Shown here: piece after piece, positions 26,395 through 35,468 of the stretch
Layout of the letters: each line of letters opens with the position of its first letter
How positions within the stretch are numbered: the first letter of the stretch is position 1
NCBI RefSeq assembly: GCF_016807185.1
Contig: NZ_JAEVYN010000001.1
Span: forward strand, 1,796,781 to 1,860,780
Direction of reading: 5' to 3'
Source: Leptolyngbya sp. Cla-17
GTDB taxonomy: Bacteria; Cyanobacteriota; Cyanobacteriia; Leptolyngbyales; Leptolyngbyaceae
Length of the DNA stretch: 64,000 nt
Translations under genes and position numbers: made by a program
Notes under the pieces: model-generated
The model's database searches: none
The model's input: only the letters and a program-made list of their open reading frames with translations
Told to the model about the DNA's origin: nothing

Positions 26395-27264
26395 TTACAC
26401 TGTCGCTTGGTCAATCCGCTCAATTTCGATCGCCGATAGAGCAACCTCAGCCGCTTTTACCGAGTCTTCGATGCTTTCAACTTTGCTGGCACCTGGAATT
26501 GGCACCACGCAAGGCGATTTGGCTGCTAACCATGCCAATATCAGGCTGTAAACCGATACGCCTTTCTCTTGGGCAAGCTGGGCGATCGGTTTAATTTCCG
26601 GTAAGTTTTTGACGCGGCGACTGCCTCCCAAAGGACTCCAAGGCAAAAAAATGATATTTTCTTGCTCACAGTACGCCAACACGCCATCCCGTTCTGGTTC
26701 ACGATACCAAGGATTGTATTGGTTTTGCACTGAAACGATTTCAACCACTTCTCTCGCCTGTCGAATTTGTTCTACCGAAAAGTTGGATACGCCCACATAT
26801 TGGATCAGCCCTGCGTCAACAGCTTCTCGCACGGGTTCAAGGGATGCCGAAATTGCAAATTCTGGATCGGGGGCATGATATTGCCACAGTGCGATCGCCT
26901 GCTTGCCTCCTAAAGCCTCAAAACTTTCGCGAATCGTTTTCCGCAAGTGCTCTGGATTGCCGTTTCTAGTCCAAGAGCCATTAGGACGCATCAATCCACC
27001 TTTTGTGGCGATAATCACCTGGCTAGTATCTGCTTGATATTGCTGCAATGCTTTGGCAAAAAGGCGCTCGTTGTGGTGCTTGTCGGTTTCATCTTGACAG
27101 TAAGAGTCGGCCGTATCCAACAATGTGACACCCAAATCTAGGGCGCGATGAACTACCGCGATCGCGTCTGATTCACTCGGTCTACCGCTTAAGGAAAGCG
27201 GCATCCCGCCTAAACCAATGGCGCTAATTGAGACAGAGGTCGTGCCCAACTGTTTAGTTTTCAT
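26395..27264 (-). CDS. Aldo/keto reductase
   Basis: A 289-residue (alpha/beta)8-barrel oxidoreductase from ATG 27264 (MKTKQLGTTSVSISAIGLGGMPLS); an upstream in-frame ATG at 27297 would add an atypical leader. Catalytic residues of the NADPH-dependent family are seen: Asp in LLDTADSY, Tyr in the same segment, Lys in IATKGGL and His in WQYHAPD. The C-terminal cofactor-binding loop is VVPIPGASKVESIEDS. Substrate cannot be predicted; these enzymes reduce a wide range of carbonyls. Confidence 0.93.
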   Translation of the reverse strand: MKTKQLGTTSVSISAIGLGGMPLSLSGRPSESDAIAVVHRALDLGVTLLDTADSYCQDETDKHHNERLFAKALQQYQADTSQVIIATKGGLMRPNGSWTRNGNPEHLRKTIRESFEALGGKQAIALWQYHAPDPEFAISASLEPVREAVDAGLIQYVGVSNFSVEQIRQAREVVEIVSVQNQYNPWYREPERDGVLAYCEQENIIFLPWSPLGGSRRVKNLPEIKPIAQLAQEKGVSVYSLILAWLAAKSPCVVPIPGASKVESIEDSVKAAEVALSAIEIERIDQATV

Positions 27265-27365
27265 CGTTTCTTCAAAGGTGAATATCCAAGCAATCACAGC
27301 ATAATCCAGCTAACGCGATCGCTCAATCTATCCTGCGGTTATGCTGACCGTAATATTTGGATCTT

Positions 27366-27827
27366 TCACTTACGGTTGACGTGACGGAGAATCCCATAGC
27401 TAATTGCCAAAGCTAAAATTGCAGTCGCCAAAGCAATCAGATCAATACCTGCTGTTTTATCTAAATCCAAAATGATGATTTTACGAGATACTGCAATCAA
27501 GGAAGTTACGATCACTAGTTCTGATTGAATCGTATGGCTTTTTAAATAAGCCGTAATGTTTTCAAGAATTTCTAAGGCAATTAAGACGTTTAAAAACAAT
27601 CCAAAGACCTTGGTTATTGTGGTGCTAAAACGACCGTAGGGTGCTGTTGAGAACAAATCAGTAGTTAGGAAAAGCATCAGGTCAAAAATTGCCACGATCA
27701 CAACTACAACCATTGCAACTGACAAAATTTTAGCGACGATTCCCTCAAATTTACTAATGGACTTTAAAAATGCCTCGTTTTGAAATTCCTCTATTAATCG
27801 TTTTGTGAATCGTTGCAAAAATCGCAT
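27366..27827 (-). CDS. PsiE-like (phosphate-starvation-inducible) membrane protein
   Basis: From ATG 27827 (MRFLQRFTKRL) the protein has 153 residues; the frame extends to 27881 without a better start. It has four hydrophobic segments: IVAKILSVAMVVVVIVAIFD, VFGLFLNVLIALEILENI, VIVTSLIAVSRKIIIL and LIALATAILALAISYGIL. It fits the PsiE family, with the conserved block ALEILENI and the cytoplasmic ends rich in Arg/Lys. Function is unknown beyond induction by phosphate starvation in E. coli. A truncated relative of its N-terminus lies at 28516-28605. Confidence 0.82.
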   Translation of the reverse strand: MRFLQRFTKRLIEEFQNEAFLKSISKFEGIVAKILSVAMVVVVIVAIFDLMLFLTTDLFSTAPYGRFSTTITKVFGLFLNVLIALEILENITAYLKSHTIQSELVIVTSLIAVSRKIIILDLDKTAGIDLIALATAILALAISYGILRHVNRK

Positions 27828-27997
27828 GACATTTCTATGAGCACATGAAGCGAGAATACTAAATTCATCGTCTGGATGCAATTAATTGTTGTGATGATAA
27901 CAGTTGGTGTTCAACTATCCTTCACACCAGAGATTGTCAGCGCGTTTAAGCGTAATATTTAAATTCCGATCCTCCTGCAAGTTGACTCTGCAAAACT

Positions 27998-28486
27998 ATG
28001 ACACTGGATGAAAATTTAACTGACCTACTCCAGCCGATCGCCGATTGGTTTGGCAGTTTGGGTGTGCCTAAACCGATTGTCCAATGGGGGCATCCTGTCA
28101 TGATGGGCATTGTAGTAGTGGTTTTGGGTAGCTACGTTGCCTACGCTGGCTGGCGTGGACGACTGGCTGACGACAAAGACATTGCCCTGAAAAATCGCGC
28201 TGATCATCGTAAATTAGCTCCGCTGATGACCTTGTTCATTACTTTGGGTTATACGGGCGGTATTTTATCGCTCGTGATGCAGGGAGAACCGATTATGGAA
28301 AGCCCCCATTTTTGGACAGGCTCCGCAGCGGTATTATTGCTGTGGAGCAATGGGCTGATTTCCCTATCTGGTTTCGGCGGTGGCAAGCCTGTTCTGCGAA
28401 TGACTCATGCCTATATCGGCACATTGATTATGCTGCTGCTGGTTATTCATGCTGCGTTTGGCTTGAAGCTCGGACTCTCAATTTAA
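27998..28486 (+). CDS. DUF4079 membrane protein
   Basis: A 162-residue protein with four predicted membrane helices (VMMGIVVVVLGSYVAYAG, LMTLFITLGYTGGILSLVM, FWTGSAAVLLLWSNGLISL, GTLIMLLLVIHAAFGLKLG). Histidines sit at helix ends in GHPVMMG, DHRKLAP, SPHFWTG, MTHAYIG and VIHAAFG, a spacing like di-haem cytochrome b561-type proteins; haem binding is my inference. DUF4079 is restricted to cyanobacteria and plants. Its 3' end falls inside the first copy of a 49-bp repeat (28476-28524). Confidence 0.85.
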   Translation: MTLDENLTDLLQPIADWFGSLGVPKPIVQWGHPVMMGIVVVVLGSYVAYAGWRGRLADDKDIALKNRADHRKLAPLMTLFITLGYTGGILSLVMQGEPIMESPHFWTGSAAVLLLWSNGLISLSGFGGGKPVLRMTHAYIGTLIMLLLVIHAAFGLKLGLSI

Positions 28487-28524
28487 CTTTTTAGATGGGC
28501 ACTTCAACGAGAACATCAAGTGTT
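28476..28524 (+). repeat. 49-bp direct repeat, copy A
   Basis: Begins TCTCAATTTAACT, continues through TAGATGGGCAC and ends AAGTGTT. About 42 of 49 positions match 32924-32972. It starts inside the last codons of the DUF4079 gene. Confidence 0.75.
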
Positions 28525-28605
28525 GACTTGCTCTAAATGTTTGAGAAAGTTTTCGTTCTTGAATGCTTCTCGAAGGTGTCTAAAAAATCGTTTTAAGAAT
28601 CTCAT
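28516..28605 (-). pseudogene. Truncated PsiE-like N-terminal remnant
   Basis: Codons from ATG 28605 give MRFLKRFFRHLREAFKNENF then LKHLEQVNT and a stop. This parallels the start of the PsiE gene at 27827 (MRFLQRFTKRLIEEFQNEAF then LKSISKFEG): 12 of the first 20 residues match, and none of the membrane helices remain. It reads as a duplicated N-terminus left by recombination or truncation. Its 3' end overlaps repeat copy A. Expression is unlikely to yield a functional protein. Confidence 0.55.
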
Positions 28606-28778
28606 TTCTCTTACGTAATCCAGACCAATTGATGTGAGCATACTTAAACCACTCGCAACGAATGTAATGAATTTGTTACATTCGCTACTATCGCTGATAC
28701 TCTCTGAAATAGATGGGCATGCTAAGCGGAACAATTTGATAAAGGAATCTTTTCCTTTTCATACCGGAAGCTACCGCC

Positions 28779-31562
28779 ATGACTCTTCCAGCCACATCGA
28801 TCACTCCAGATAAACCCAAGCGTAAGCTTTCCCTACGCTCACTCCTGATTATCCCGTTTGTTCTACAAATTTTCGCTGCCGTTGGACTGACCGGATATAT
28901 TTCCCTAAAGAATGGACAGAAGGCAGTCAATGATGTTGCCAGTCAGTTACGTCACGAGATGGGCGATCGCCTCAACCTGCAAGTTCTGAACTATTTGGAA
29001 AAACCTTATATTGCCGGACAAGTAATCGTAGCTGCGGCTGAAGAGGGTCAACTTGATCTATCAGATTTCACCAAACTGGAACGAACGTTGTGGCGGTTAG
29101 TGAGCCAAAACACGCTCGAAGATGTGCAAATTGGTTTATTTGACGGCACAAATATTGCCCTAGATACAACACTGAATGACGGCATTGTTTCCCGTCTCAG
29201 TGACAAAGCACGTCTCCCTCAACGCCGATTCTACAAACTTGATAAGCAAGGTCAACGGATCGCACTGCTTAAAACTCAGGCAAAGTTTGACCCCCGGACT
29301 CGACCCTGGTATCAAGTTGTCCAGGAATCTGGAAAACCAGCCTGGACAGATAAGCCCTACGTCAGCAGTTCGTATCAATCGGCTACGATGGCGCTGTCTC
29401 AGCCGATTTACAAGAGTGATGGAACGTTATTAGGGGTGCAAAAAAGCACCTTTCGGCTAGACAAGATTCATGATTTTCTGAGCGGATTGAAGGTGGGTCA
29501 AACAGGTCAAACGTTTATCGTCGACCAGTTGGGCAATCTAATTGCCAGTTCAACGATCAAACAGCCTTACATTCTGGATCTTAAAAATGAGGAGTTGCAA
29601 CAAATTCCTGCCGTCAAGTCGGAAAGTGCTGTGATTCGGGCGACAGCGCAAGCTATTCTCGATCGATTTGGCAACTTCAACGCGATCGCTCAAAATCAAC
29701 AGATTGATTTTATGCTGGCAAACCAGCGACAGTTCGTGCAGGTTTCCGCTATTCGAGACGAACGCGGCATCGATTGGCTCAGCGTCGTTGTCGTGCCCGA
29801 ATCAGATTTCATGGCGCAAATCAATGCCAATACTCGCACCACAATCTTGCTGTGTTTGGGTGCTCTGGCGGTAACGACCGCACTGGGTCTTTTGACTTCG
29901 CGCTGGATTACCAAACCGATTTTGCAGCTACAGAAAGCGAGTCAGGCAATTAGCTCCGGACAGTTGGATCAAACGGTTCAGGTGCAAGGTATCCATGAAT
30001 TAGAATCGCTGGCAGACTCCTTCAACCAAATGGCGGGTCAGCTGAAAGGCTCTTTCATCGAACTGGAAACCCGCGTTGAGGAACGCACCGCAGAATTGAA
30101 AGCAGCAAAACTGATAGCTGATGGTGCCAACCAAGCCAAGAGTGAATTTCTTGCCAACATGAGCCATGAACTCCGCACGCCCCTCAACGGCATTCTGGGC
30201 TACGCTCAAATCCTCAACCGCTCCAAAGTGTTGCCTATGAAAGAGCGTCATGGGGTAGAAATCATTCACCAGTGCAGTTCTCATTTGCTGACGCTCATTA
30301 ACGATGTCTTGGACTTGTCGAAAATTGAAGCCCGTAAATTAGACCTCGCACCAAAAGCAATTCACTTCCCCTCATTCCTTCAAGGGGTTGCCGAAATCTG
30401 CCGCATTCGTGCCGATCAAAAAGGGATTAACTTCCTTTATGACCCTGATCCGCAGTTGCCGGAAGGGCTTTTTGCCGATGAAAAACGGCTGCGTCAGGTC
30501 TTACTCAACTTGCTGGGTAATGCGATTAAATTCACTGATACAGGGTCTGTCGCGCTCAAGGTGACCGTGATGGAAAATGCCGAGATGGAGCATCATGCCG
30601 ATCCATCCACTCGCTGGATCAAATTTCGAGTTGAAGACACGGGCGTTGGCATTGCGCCCGACCAGGTGGATAAAATATTTCAGGCTTTTGAACAAGTAGG
30701 CGATCGCCAGCGTCAAGCCGAAGGTACAGGTTTAGGCTTAGCGATCAGCCAAAGAATTGTTCAACTGATGAATGGACAAATCCAAGTTAAGAGCCAACCT
30801 GGAGTTGGCAGCGATTTTTGGTTTGAGGTGGAACTGGCGATCGCCACGGATTGGGCACAGCAAAATTCCCTTACCACTGGCAAACAAATTATTGGTTATG
30901 AAGGACAACGACGCAGCATTCTGGTGGTGGACGATCGATGGGAAAACCGAGCCGTTCTCGTCAACTTGTTAGAGCCACTCGGATTCCAACTGACTGAGGC
31001 TGAAAATGGTCAAATAGGATTGGAAAAAATCCGCCAGTCTCAACCTGACTTGGTGATTACAGACTTAGCGATGCCAGTCATGAACGGCTTTGAACTGCTC
31101 AAGCAGGTTCGGGGTGCCGACGATTTGCAACACCAGAAGATCATTGTTTCTTCTGCCTCAGTCGCCCAAGCTGACCAACAGATGAGTTTAGATGTCGGGG
31201 GAGATGATTTCTTAGCAAAGCCAGTCGAAGTCAGTGAATTATTTAAACTCTTAGCCACTCACTTAAACCTGGAGTGGACCTATGAAATGATCGCTGAAAG
31301 AGACGCTCAGTCATCTCCAACGACTGCATCGCAGAACTCAGAAGAGACTATGATTCCCACTAGGGCAGAGTTAAAGGCACTACTAGACTTGGCACAGAAA
31401 GGCAACTTAAAACGGCTACGAGAACACCTAGAGCAGATGGTTCACTCCAATCCTCGCTACGCTGATTTTGCCTCAGAAATTCTTCAGCTTGCCAAGCAAT
31501 TTAGAGCTGAAGAGATCGAGGACTTACTGAAACAACATTTGACGGAGGAAGCCGATGTCTAA
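28779..31562 (+). CDS. Hybrid sensor histidine kinase with Cache domain
   Basis: A 927-residue membrane kinase. A first membrane helix (LIIPFVLQIFAAVGLTGYIS) and a second (ILLCLGALAVTTALGLL) enclose a double-Cache sensor domain of about 300 residues (FDPRTRPWYQVV is a typical Cache block). HAMP, a coiled coil, HisKA (NMSHELRTPLNGILGYAQIL), HATPase (LGNAIKFT, DTGVGI, GTGLGLAIS) and a receiver (LVVDDRWENR, Asp in VITDLAMPV, Lys in FLAKPV) follow. A C-terminal helical tail (RAELKALLDLAQKGNLKRLRE) is common in cyanobacterial hybrids. The ligand is unknown. It overlaps the next gene by 8 bp (ATGTCTAA), indicating translational coupling. Confidence 0.94.
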   Translation: MTLPATSITPDKPKRKLSLRSLLIIPFVLQIFAAVGLTGYISLKNGQKAVNDVASQLRHEMGDRLNLQVLNYLEKPYIAGQVIVAAAEEGQLDLSDFTKLERTLWRLVSQNTLEDVQIGLFDGTNIALDTTLNDGIVSRLSDKARLPQRRFYKLDKQGQRIALLKTQAKFDPRTRPWYQVVQESGKPAWTDKPYVSSSYQSATMALSQPIYKSDGTLLGVQKSTFRLDKIHDFLSGLKVGQTGQTFIVDQLGNLIASSTIKQPYILDLKNEELQQIPAVKSESAVIRATAQAILDRFGNFNAIAQNQQIDFMLANQRQFVQVSAIRDERGIDWLSVVVVPESDFMAQINANTRTTILLCLGALAVTTALGLLTSRWITKPILQLQKASQAISSGQLDQTVQVQGIHELESLADSFNQMAGQLKGSFIELETRVEERTAELKAAKLIADGANQAKSEFLANMSHELRTPLNGILGYAQILNRSKVLPMKERHGVEIIHQCSSHLLTLINDVLDLSKIEARKLDLAPKAIHFPSFLQGVAEICRIRADQKGINFLYDPDPQLPEGLFADEKRLRQVLLNLLGNAIKFTDTGSVALKVTVMENAEMEHHADPSTRWIKFRVEDTGVGIAPDQVDKIFQAFEQVGDRQRQAEGTGLGLAISQRIVQLMNGQIQVKSQPGVGSDFWFEVELAIATDWAQQNSLTTGKQIIGYEGQRRSILVVDDRWENRAVLVNLLEPLGFQLTEAENGQIGLEKIRQSQPDLVITDLAMPVMNGFELLKQVRGADDLQHQKIIVSSASVAQADQQMSLDVGGDDFLAKPVEVSELFKLLATHLNLEWTYEMIAERDAQSSPTTASQNSEETMIPTRAELKALLDLAQKGNLKRLREHLEQMVHSNPRYADFASEILQLAKQFRAEEIEDLLKQHLTEEADV

Positions 31563-32892
31563 TCCTGAATTAATTCTGGTGGTCGATGATACTCCTGCAA
31601 ACTTAGAAGTGGTTTGTGAAACCTTAGGCGATGCAGGGTATGAAGTTGCAACGGCGATTAACGGCGATCGCGCTCTGAAGCGAGTCCAAGCTTATCCTCC
31701 CGACCTGATCTTGTTGGATGTGCAAATGCCAGGAATGGACGGCTTTGAAACCTGCCAACGTCTAAAGGCAGATTCAACAACAGCCAGCATTCCGATCATC
31801 TTTATGACCGCACTCTCTGATGCCGATAGTAAGGAAAAAGGATTTGTTCTGGGCGCTGTGGATTACATCACCAAACCCTTTCAAGAAAAGGAGATGCTAC
31901 GACGGGTAAAAACTCATTTGCAGTTGCGGCAATTAACTAAAAATTTAGAACAGCGTGTAGCAGAGCAAACGGCTAATTTAGAAGCAACACTGAGACAACT
32001 ACAACAGTCTCAGCTTCAGTTAGTCCACAGCGAAAAAATGTCTACTTTGGGCAACTTAGTGGCGGGTGTCGCGCACGAAATTAATAACCCGCTTGGCTTT
32101 ATTGCGGGTAATTTGAAACCCGCTCAGGACGAGATTGAAGACCTCTTTCGGCTGATTGATCTCTACCGAAAAGAACTTTCTCAACCGAGTGCCACACTAC
32201 AGGCACTCGTGAAAGCCATGGATTTAGAATACTTGCAAGAGGATTTACCCAACTTGATCGGTTCGATGCAAGAAGGCGTAGATCGCATTCGCACCATTAG
32301 CACCAGTTTAAGAACCTTCTCGCGGTCTGATTGCGATCGCCCGATTCTTTGCAATATTCATGACGGTATTGATAGCACAATTATGATTCTCAAGCATCGC
32401 CTCAGAGCCAATGAAGCTCGCCGGGAGATTAAAGTCATTACAGACTATGGCGATCTGCCACGATTAGAATGCTTTTCTGGACAGTTGAATCAGGTCTTTA
32501 TGAACATTTTGGCAAATGCGATCGATGCGCTAGAAGACTCCAATCAAGGACGCAGCTTTGCAGAAATTCAAGCGAATCCCAACCAAATTATTATTAAGAC
32601 AGAACTATCTGAAGATCAGCACCAGTTTGTGATCCGCATTCAAGATAATGGGAGTGGCATGACTGATGCAGTGAAACAAAAAATCTTTGAACATCTGTTT
32701 ACCACCAAAGGCGTGGGTCAGGGGACAGGGCTAGGATTGGCGATCGCTCATCAAATCGTCGTTGAGAAGCACTCTGGAACATTAGAAGTGAACTCAACAT
32801 TAGGTCAAGGTACAGAATTTGTGATTTCAATTCCGATGCAGGCGACGGCTGTAAAAGACCTTCAGGCAACAAGCTGCCTTATCGCAGCATAA
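31555..32892 (+). CDS. Receiver-histidine kinase fusion, partner of 28779
   Basis: A 445-residue soluble protein: receiver (ILVVDDTPANLE, Asp in ILLDVQMPG, Lys in YITKPF), coiled coil, HisKA-like segment with HEINNP phospho-site (VAGVAHEINNPLGF), and HATPase (NILANAIDAL, DNGSGM, GTGLGLAIA). It is the natural downstream acceptor of the upstream hybrid kinase, the two being translationally coupled, so the pair probably forms a multistep phosphorelay. The final output protein is not encoded nearby. The layout closely matches the kinase at 11787. Confidence 0.93.
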   Translation: MSNPELILVVDDTPANLEVVCETLGDAGYEVATAINGDRALKRVQAYPPDLILLDVQMPGMDGFETCQRLKADSTTASIPIIFMTALSDADSKEKGFVLGAVDYITKPFQEKEMLRRVKTHLQLRQLTKNLEQRVAEQTANLEATLRQLQQSQLQLVHSEKMSTLGNLVAGVAHEINNPLGFIAGNLKPAQDEIEDLFRLIDLYRKELSQPSATLQALVKAMDLEYLQEDLPNLIGSMQEGVDRIRTISTSLRTFSRSDCDRPILCNIHDGIDSTIMILKHRLRANEARREIKVITDYGDLPRLECFSGQLNQVFMNILANAIDALEDSNQGRSFAEIQANPNQIIIKTELSEDQHQFVIRIQDNGSGMTDAVKQKIFEHLFTTKGVGQGTGLGLAIAHQIVVEKHSGTLEVNSTLGQGTEFVISIPMQATAVKDLQATSCLIAA

Positions 32893-32923
32893 TAAATCGT
32901 TGCAGTGACAGAATAAAAATAGT

Positions 32924-32972
32924 TCTCAATTTAACTGTGTAGATGGGCACTCTAACGAAAACCTTAAGTGTT
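32924..32972 (+). repeat. 49-bp direct repeat, copy B
   Basis: Second copy of the repeat at 28476-28524, in direct orientation, starting 32 bp after the kinase stop. Only the intervening kinase operon and the PsiE remnant lie between the copies. Confidence 0.75.
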
Positions 32973-32985
32973 AGCTGAGGTTTTC
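32957..32985 (+). terminator. Hairpin after the two-kinase operon, possible terminator
   Basis: GAAAACCT pairs perfectly with AGGTTTTC around a 13-base loop, 65 bp after the stop and overlapping repeat copy B. The following T tract is weak (TGTTTTGC), so it may be only partly effective. Confidence 0.45.
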
Positions 32986-33006
32986 TGTTTTGCTTAGGGT
33001 GCATTC

Positions 33007-35205
33007 ATGGGTTCTGTTCAAGCGATTGCTGGGTGTTTGGCATACATTTTAGGGCTGTTGGCTACAGCCTTACCTTGGGGTGGATGGGTGCTGTTAATCG
33101 GGGCAATTGGCATTGGGTTGACGATTCGTCGAGTGTGGCGAGGGGCACCCAAGTTTCAAGTGTGGCTGGTGGCAGGGGCGATCGCCCTCAGCGCAACGTT
33201 CTATTTTCAAGCCCGCATTCCTCATCCGGCTGCAAATGACATCAGCCAACTCGCAACACCCGACTCATCAACAAACGTGCTGGTGGAAGGACGAATTAGC
33301 AGCCTACCCCGGCTCACCCGCAGCCAAAAATCGCAGTTTTGGTTGGAGGCAAAACGGATTGCTCCCATTGGCGAGGGCAAGCCCGTCAGCGGCAGACTTT
33401 ACGTTACAGTGCCGCCTGATCAGGCAACCGACCTGCATCCGGGACAAATCGTCGGTGTAGATGGGGCGCTCTACTTGCCCAAAGCCGCTACAAACCCTGG
33501 CGGCTTTGACTTTAAGGATTATTTGCAGCAAGAGGGTAGCTTTGCAGGATTGCGCGGCAAACAGGTCAGTATTTTGAAGCCTTCGACGGGTTGGGGCTGG
33601 TGGCAAGTGCAGCAACGGATTGCGCGATCGCAACTTGCCTGGGTTGGCAATCCTGAAGGTGCATTGATTAGCTCAATGGTGTTGGGCAGCAAAGCGGTGG
33701 ATTTGCCCTATGACGTGAAGGATGCTTTTGTGCGCGTAGGTCTCGCCCATGCGTTAGCGGCTTCTGGATTTCAAACCTCGCTGATTTTGGGTGTGGTGCT
33801 GGCGTTAACCCGTCGATTTTCTGAGCGAGTGCAGTTTTTGGCAGGCACAATGTCACTTGCCAGTTTTGTTGGTTTGGCAGGATTGCAGCCTGCGGTTCTC
33901 CGGGCGGCGTTCATGGGGTTTGGCGGTTTAATCGCGCTGGTTCTGGGACGCAAAGTGAAACCATTGGGTTCGATGCTGATGACTGCAACGATGTTGCTGG
34001 TGATCAATCCACAATGGATTTGGAACTTGGGCTTTCAGCTTAGCTTTCTCGCCACCATGGGGCTGTTAGTGACGGTGCCACCATTGACGAAAAAATTGGA
34101 CTGGGTGCCTAGCGCGATCGCCCCTTTGATCGCCGTTCCCATTGCTGCTTATTTGTGGACGTTGCCGCTACAGCTTGGGGCGTTTGGGGTCCTATCTCCC
34201 TACAGCATTCCAGTTAACATTCTCACATCCCCCTTCATTTCGCTGATTAGCTTGGGCGGAATGCTCAGTGCTCTGGCATCACTCATTTGGTCACCTGCCG
34301 GAAGTGCGCTGGCATGGCTGCTGAAATATCCCACCCAAGGTTTGATTGCGATCGTTGATGGGTTTGCTCAGCTTCCAGGCAATGGGTTCGCAGTGGGTAC
34401 GATTTCGGTACTGGCGGTGATTGGGCTATATGCCCTGCTGGGCTTGGCAACAGTGCATCCTTTTTGGCAGCGACGCTGGTGGATAGCGCTGGCGTTGGGA
34501 CTTGTTGTAACCCTGATTCCGATTGGAATGGGTGCCAATTTAATGCAGGTGACGGTGTTGGCAGCTGAGCGCGATCCGGTGCTAGTAATTCGTGATCGCG
34601 GACGAGTTGCGGTGGTCAATAGCAATGACGAAAAGACAGTGCAATTTACGCTGCTGCCGTTTCTTCAAAAAGCGGGTGTCAATCAAATTCATCTGGCGAT
34701 CGCGCTCCATGCCAATGCTTCTATGAACGGCTGGCAAACATTACTAGAAAAAATCCCGATCAAAACCCTGGTGGCATCCTCAATGCCGCCAGGTCGTAAT
34801 GCACCCTCCAAAATATTGCCGTTCAATCAAGGGGTGCGGTTGGGCGCAATCCAGGTAAGAGTCCTTCAAGCAGAGCCGGATTTAGTCGCCCAGATTATGC
34901 TTGGCGACCAAACCTGGCTGTGGCTCGGGAATTTGAATGCCAACGAACAGGAATCCTTGCTTAAAACCAATATTCCCTCTGCTCAGGTGTTGCTCTGGTC
35001 AAGCGCGTCGCTCAGTCCGGTATTGGTTGATAGAGTACGTCCCAAAACCGCGATCGCATCTGGCAAAGGCGTGAACCCCGAAACCATCGCCTATCTCAAA
35101 CAGCAAAACATTTCTCTCTATCAAACCCAGCAAGATGGCGGCATTCAATGGACACCCGACGGCGGTTTCAACATTGCCCTGGACTCAAATGCATCTGGGT
35201 TGTAG
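33007..35205 (+). CDS. ComEC/Rec2-like DNA uptake protein
   Basis: A 732-residue polytopic protein. Layout: N-terminal membrane helices and DUF4131 soluble domain (NVLVEGRISSLPRLTR), the ComEC competence domain with many helices (LAHALAASGFQTSLILGVVLAL, GFQLSFLATMGLLVTVPP), and a C-terminal metallo-beta-lactamase-like domain (~510-720). ComEC forms the inner-membrane channel that imports single-stranded DNA in natural competence. The lactamase-like domain lacks the HxHxDH metal site; ALHANASMNGW stands where it is expected. The start MGSVQAIAG follows an AGGG-type site. Confidence 0.9.
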   Translation: MGSVQAIAGCLAYILGLLATALPWGGWVLLIGAIGIGLTIRRVWRGAPKFQVWLVAGAIALSATFYFQARIPHPAANDISQLATPDSSTNVLVEGRISSLPRLTRSQKSQFWLEAKRIAPIGEGKPVSGRLYVTVPPDQATDLHPGQIVGVDGALYLPKAATNPGGFDFKDYLQQEGSFAGLRGKQVSILKPSTGWGWWQVQQRIARSQLAWVGNPEGALISSMVLGSKAVDLPYDVKDAFVRVGLAHALAASGFQTSLILGVVLALTRRFSERVQFLAGTMSLASFVGLAGLQPAVLRAAFMGFGGLIALVLGRKVKPLGSMLMTATMLLVINPQWIWNLGFQLSFLATMGLLVTVPPLTKKLDWVPSAIAPLIAVPIAAYLWTLPLQLGAFGVLSPYSIPVNILTSPFISLISLGGMLSALASLIWSPAGSALAWLLKYPTQGLIAIVDGFAQLPGNGFAVGTISVLAVIGLYALLGLATVHPFWQRRWWIALALGLVVTLIPIGMGANLMQVTVLAAERDPVLVIRDRGRVAVVNSNDEKTVQFTLLPFLQKAGVNQIHLAIALHANASMNGWQTLLEKIPIKTLVASSMPPGRNAPSKILPFNQGVRLGAIQVRVLQAEPDLVAQIMLGDQTWLWLGNLNANEQESLLKTNIPSAQVLLWSSASLSPVLVDRVRPKTAIASGKGVNPETIAYLKQQNISLYQTQQDGGIQWTPDGGFNIALDSNASGL

Positions 35206-35383
35206 CGGATCTCAAAGCCACTCACAAGTGCTAAGTGCCAGGTTAAGACGAGTGTCAGGTTTCAGGTGATATGAGGAGTCCTCAAAAATAGTCTTAATTT
35301 TTTAAGAGACTTACAGAGCGAATCTTGAACACCGCACTCCAACTCCCCAATTGCGGGGTATTAAAGATGGTAGGATCATCGAT

Positions 35384-35468
35384 GGAGAGGTGGCAGAGTG
35401 GTCGAATGCGCTTGACTCGAAATCAAGTTTGGGGTAACTCAACGGGGGTTCGAATCCCCCCCTCTCCG
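35384..35468 (+). tRNA. tRNA-Ser(CGA)
   Basis: An 85-base class II tRNA. The acceptor stem GGAGAGG pairs with CCTCTCC, with discriminator G. Anticodon stem CTTGA/TCAAG encloses loop CTCGAAA, anticodon CGA at 35418-35420, which reads UCG. The long variable arm (TTTGGGGTAACTCAAC) and T-loop GGTTCGAATCC fit tRNA-Ser. The CCA end is not encoded. Its 3' part overlaps the end of the convergent gene by 30 bp. Confidence 0.96.

Noticed and set aside
35280..35360. Small hairpins after comEC and before the tRNA (CCCCAATTGCGGGG and a bulged stem)
   Set aside because: Too weak and without a T tract in the right place to call terminators with confidence.
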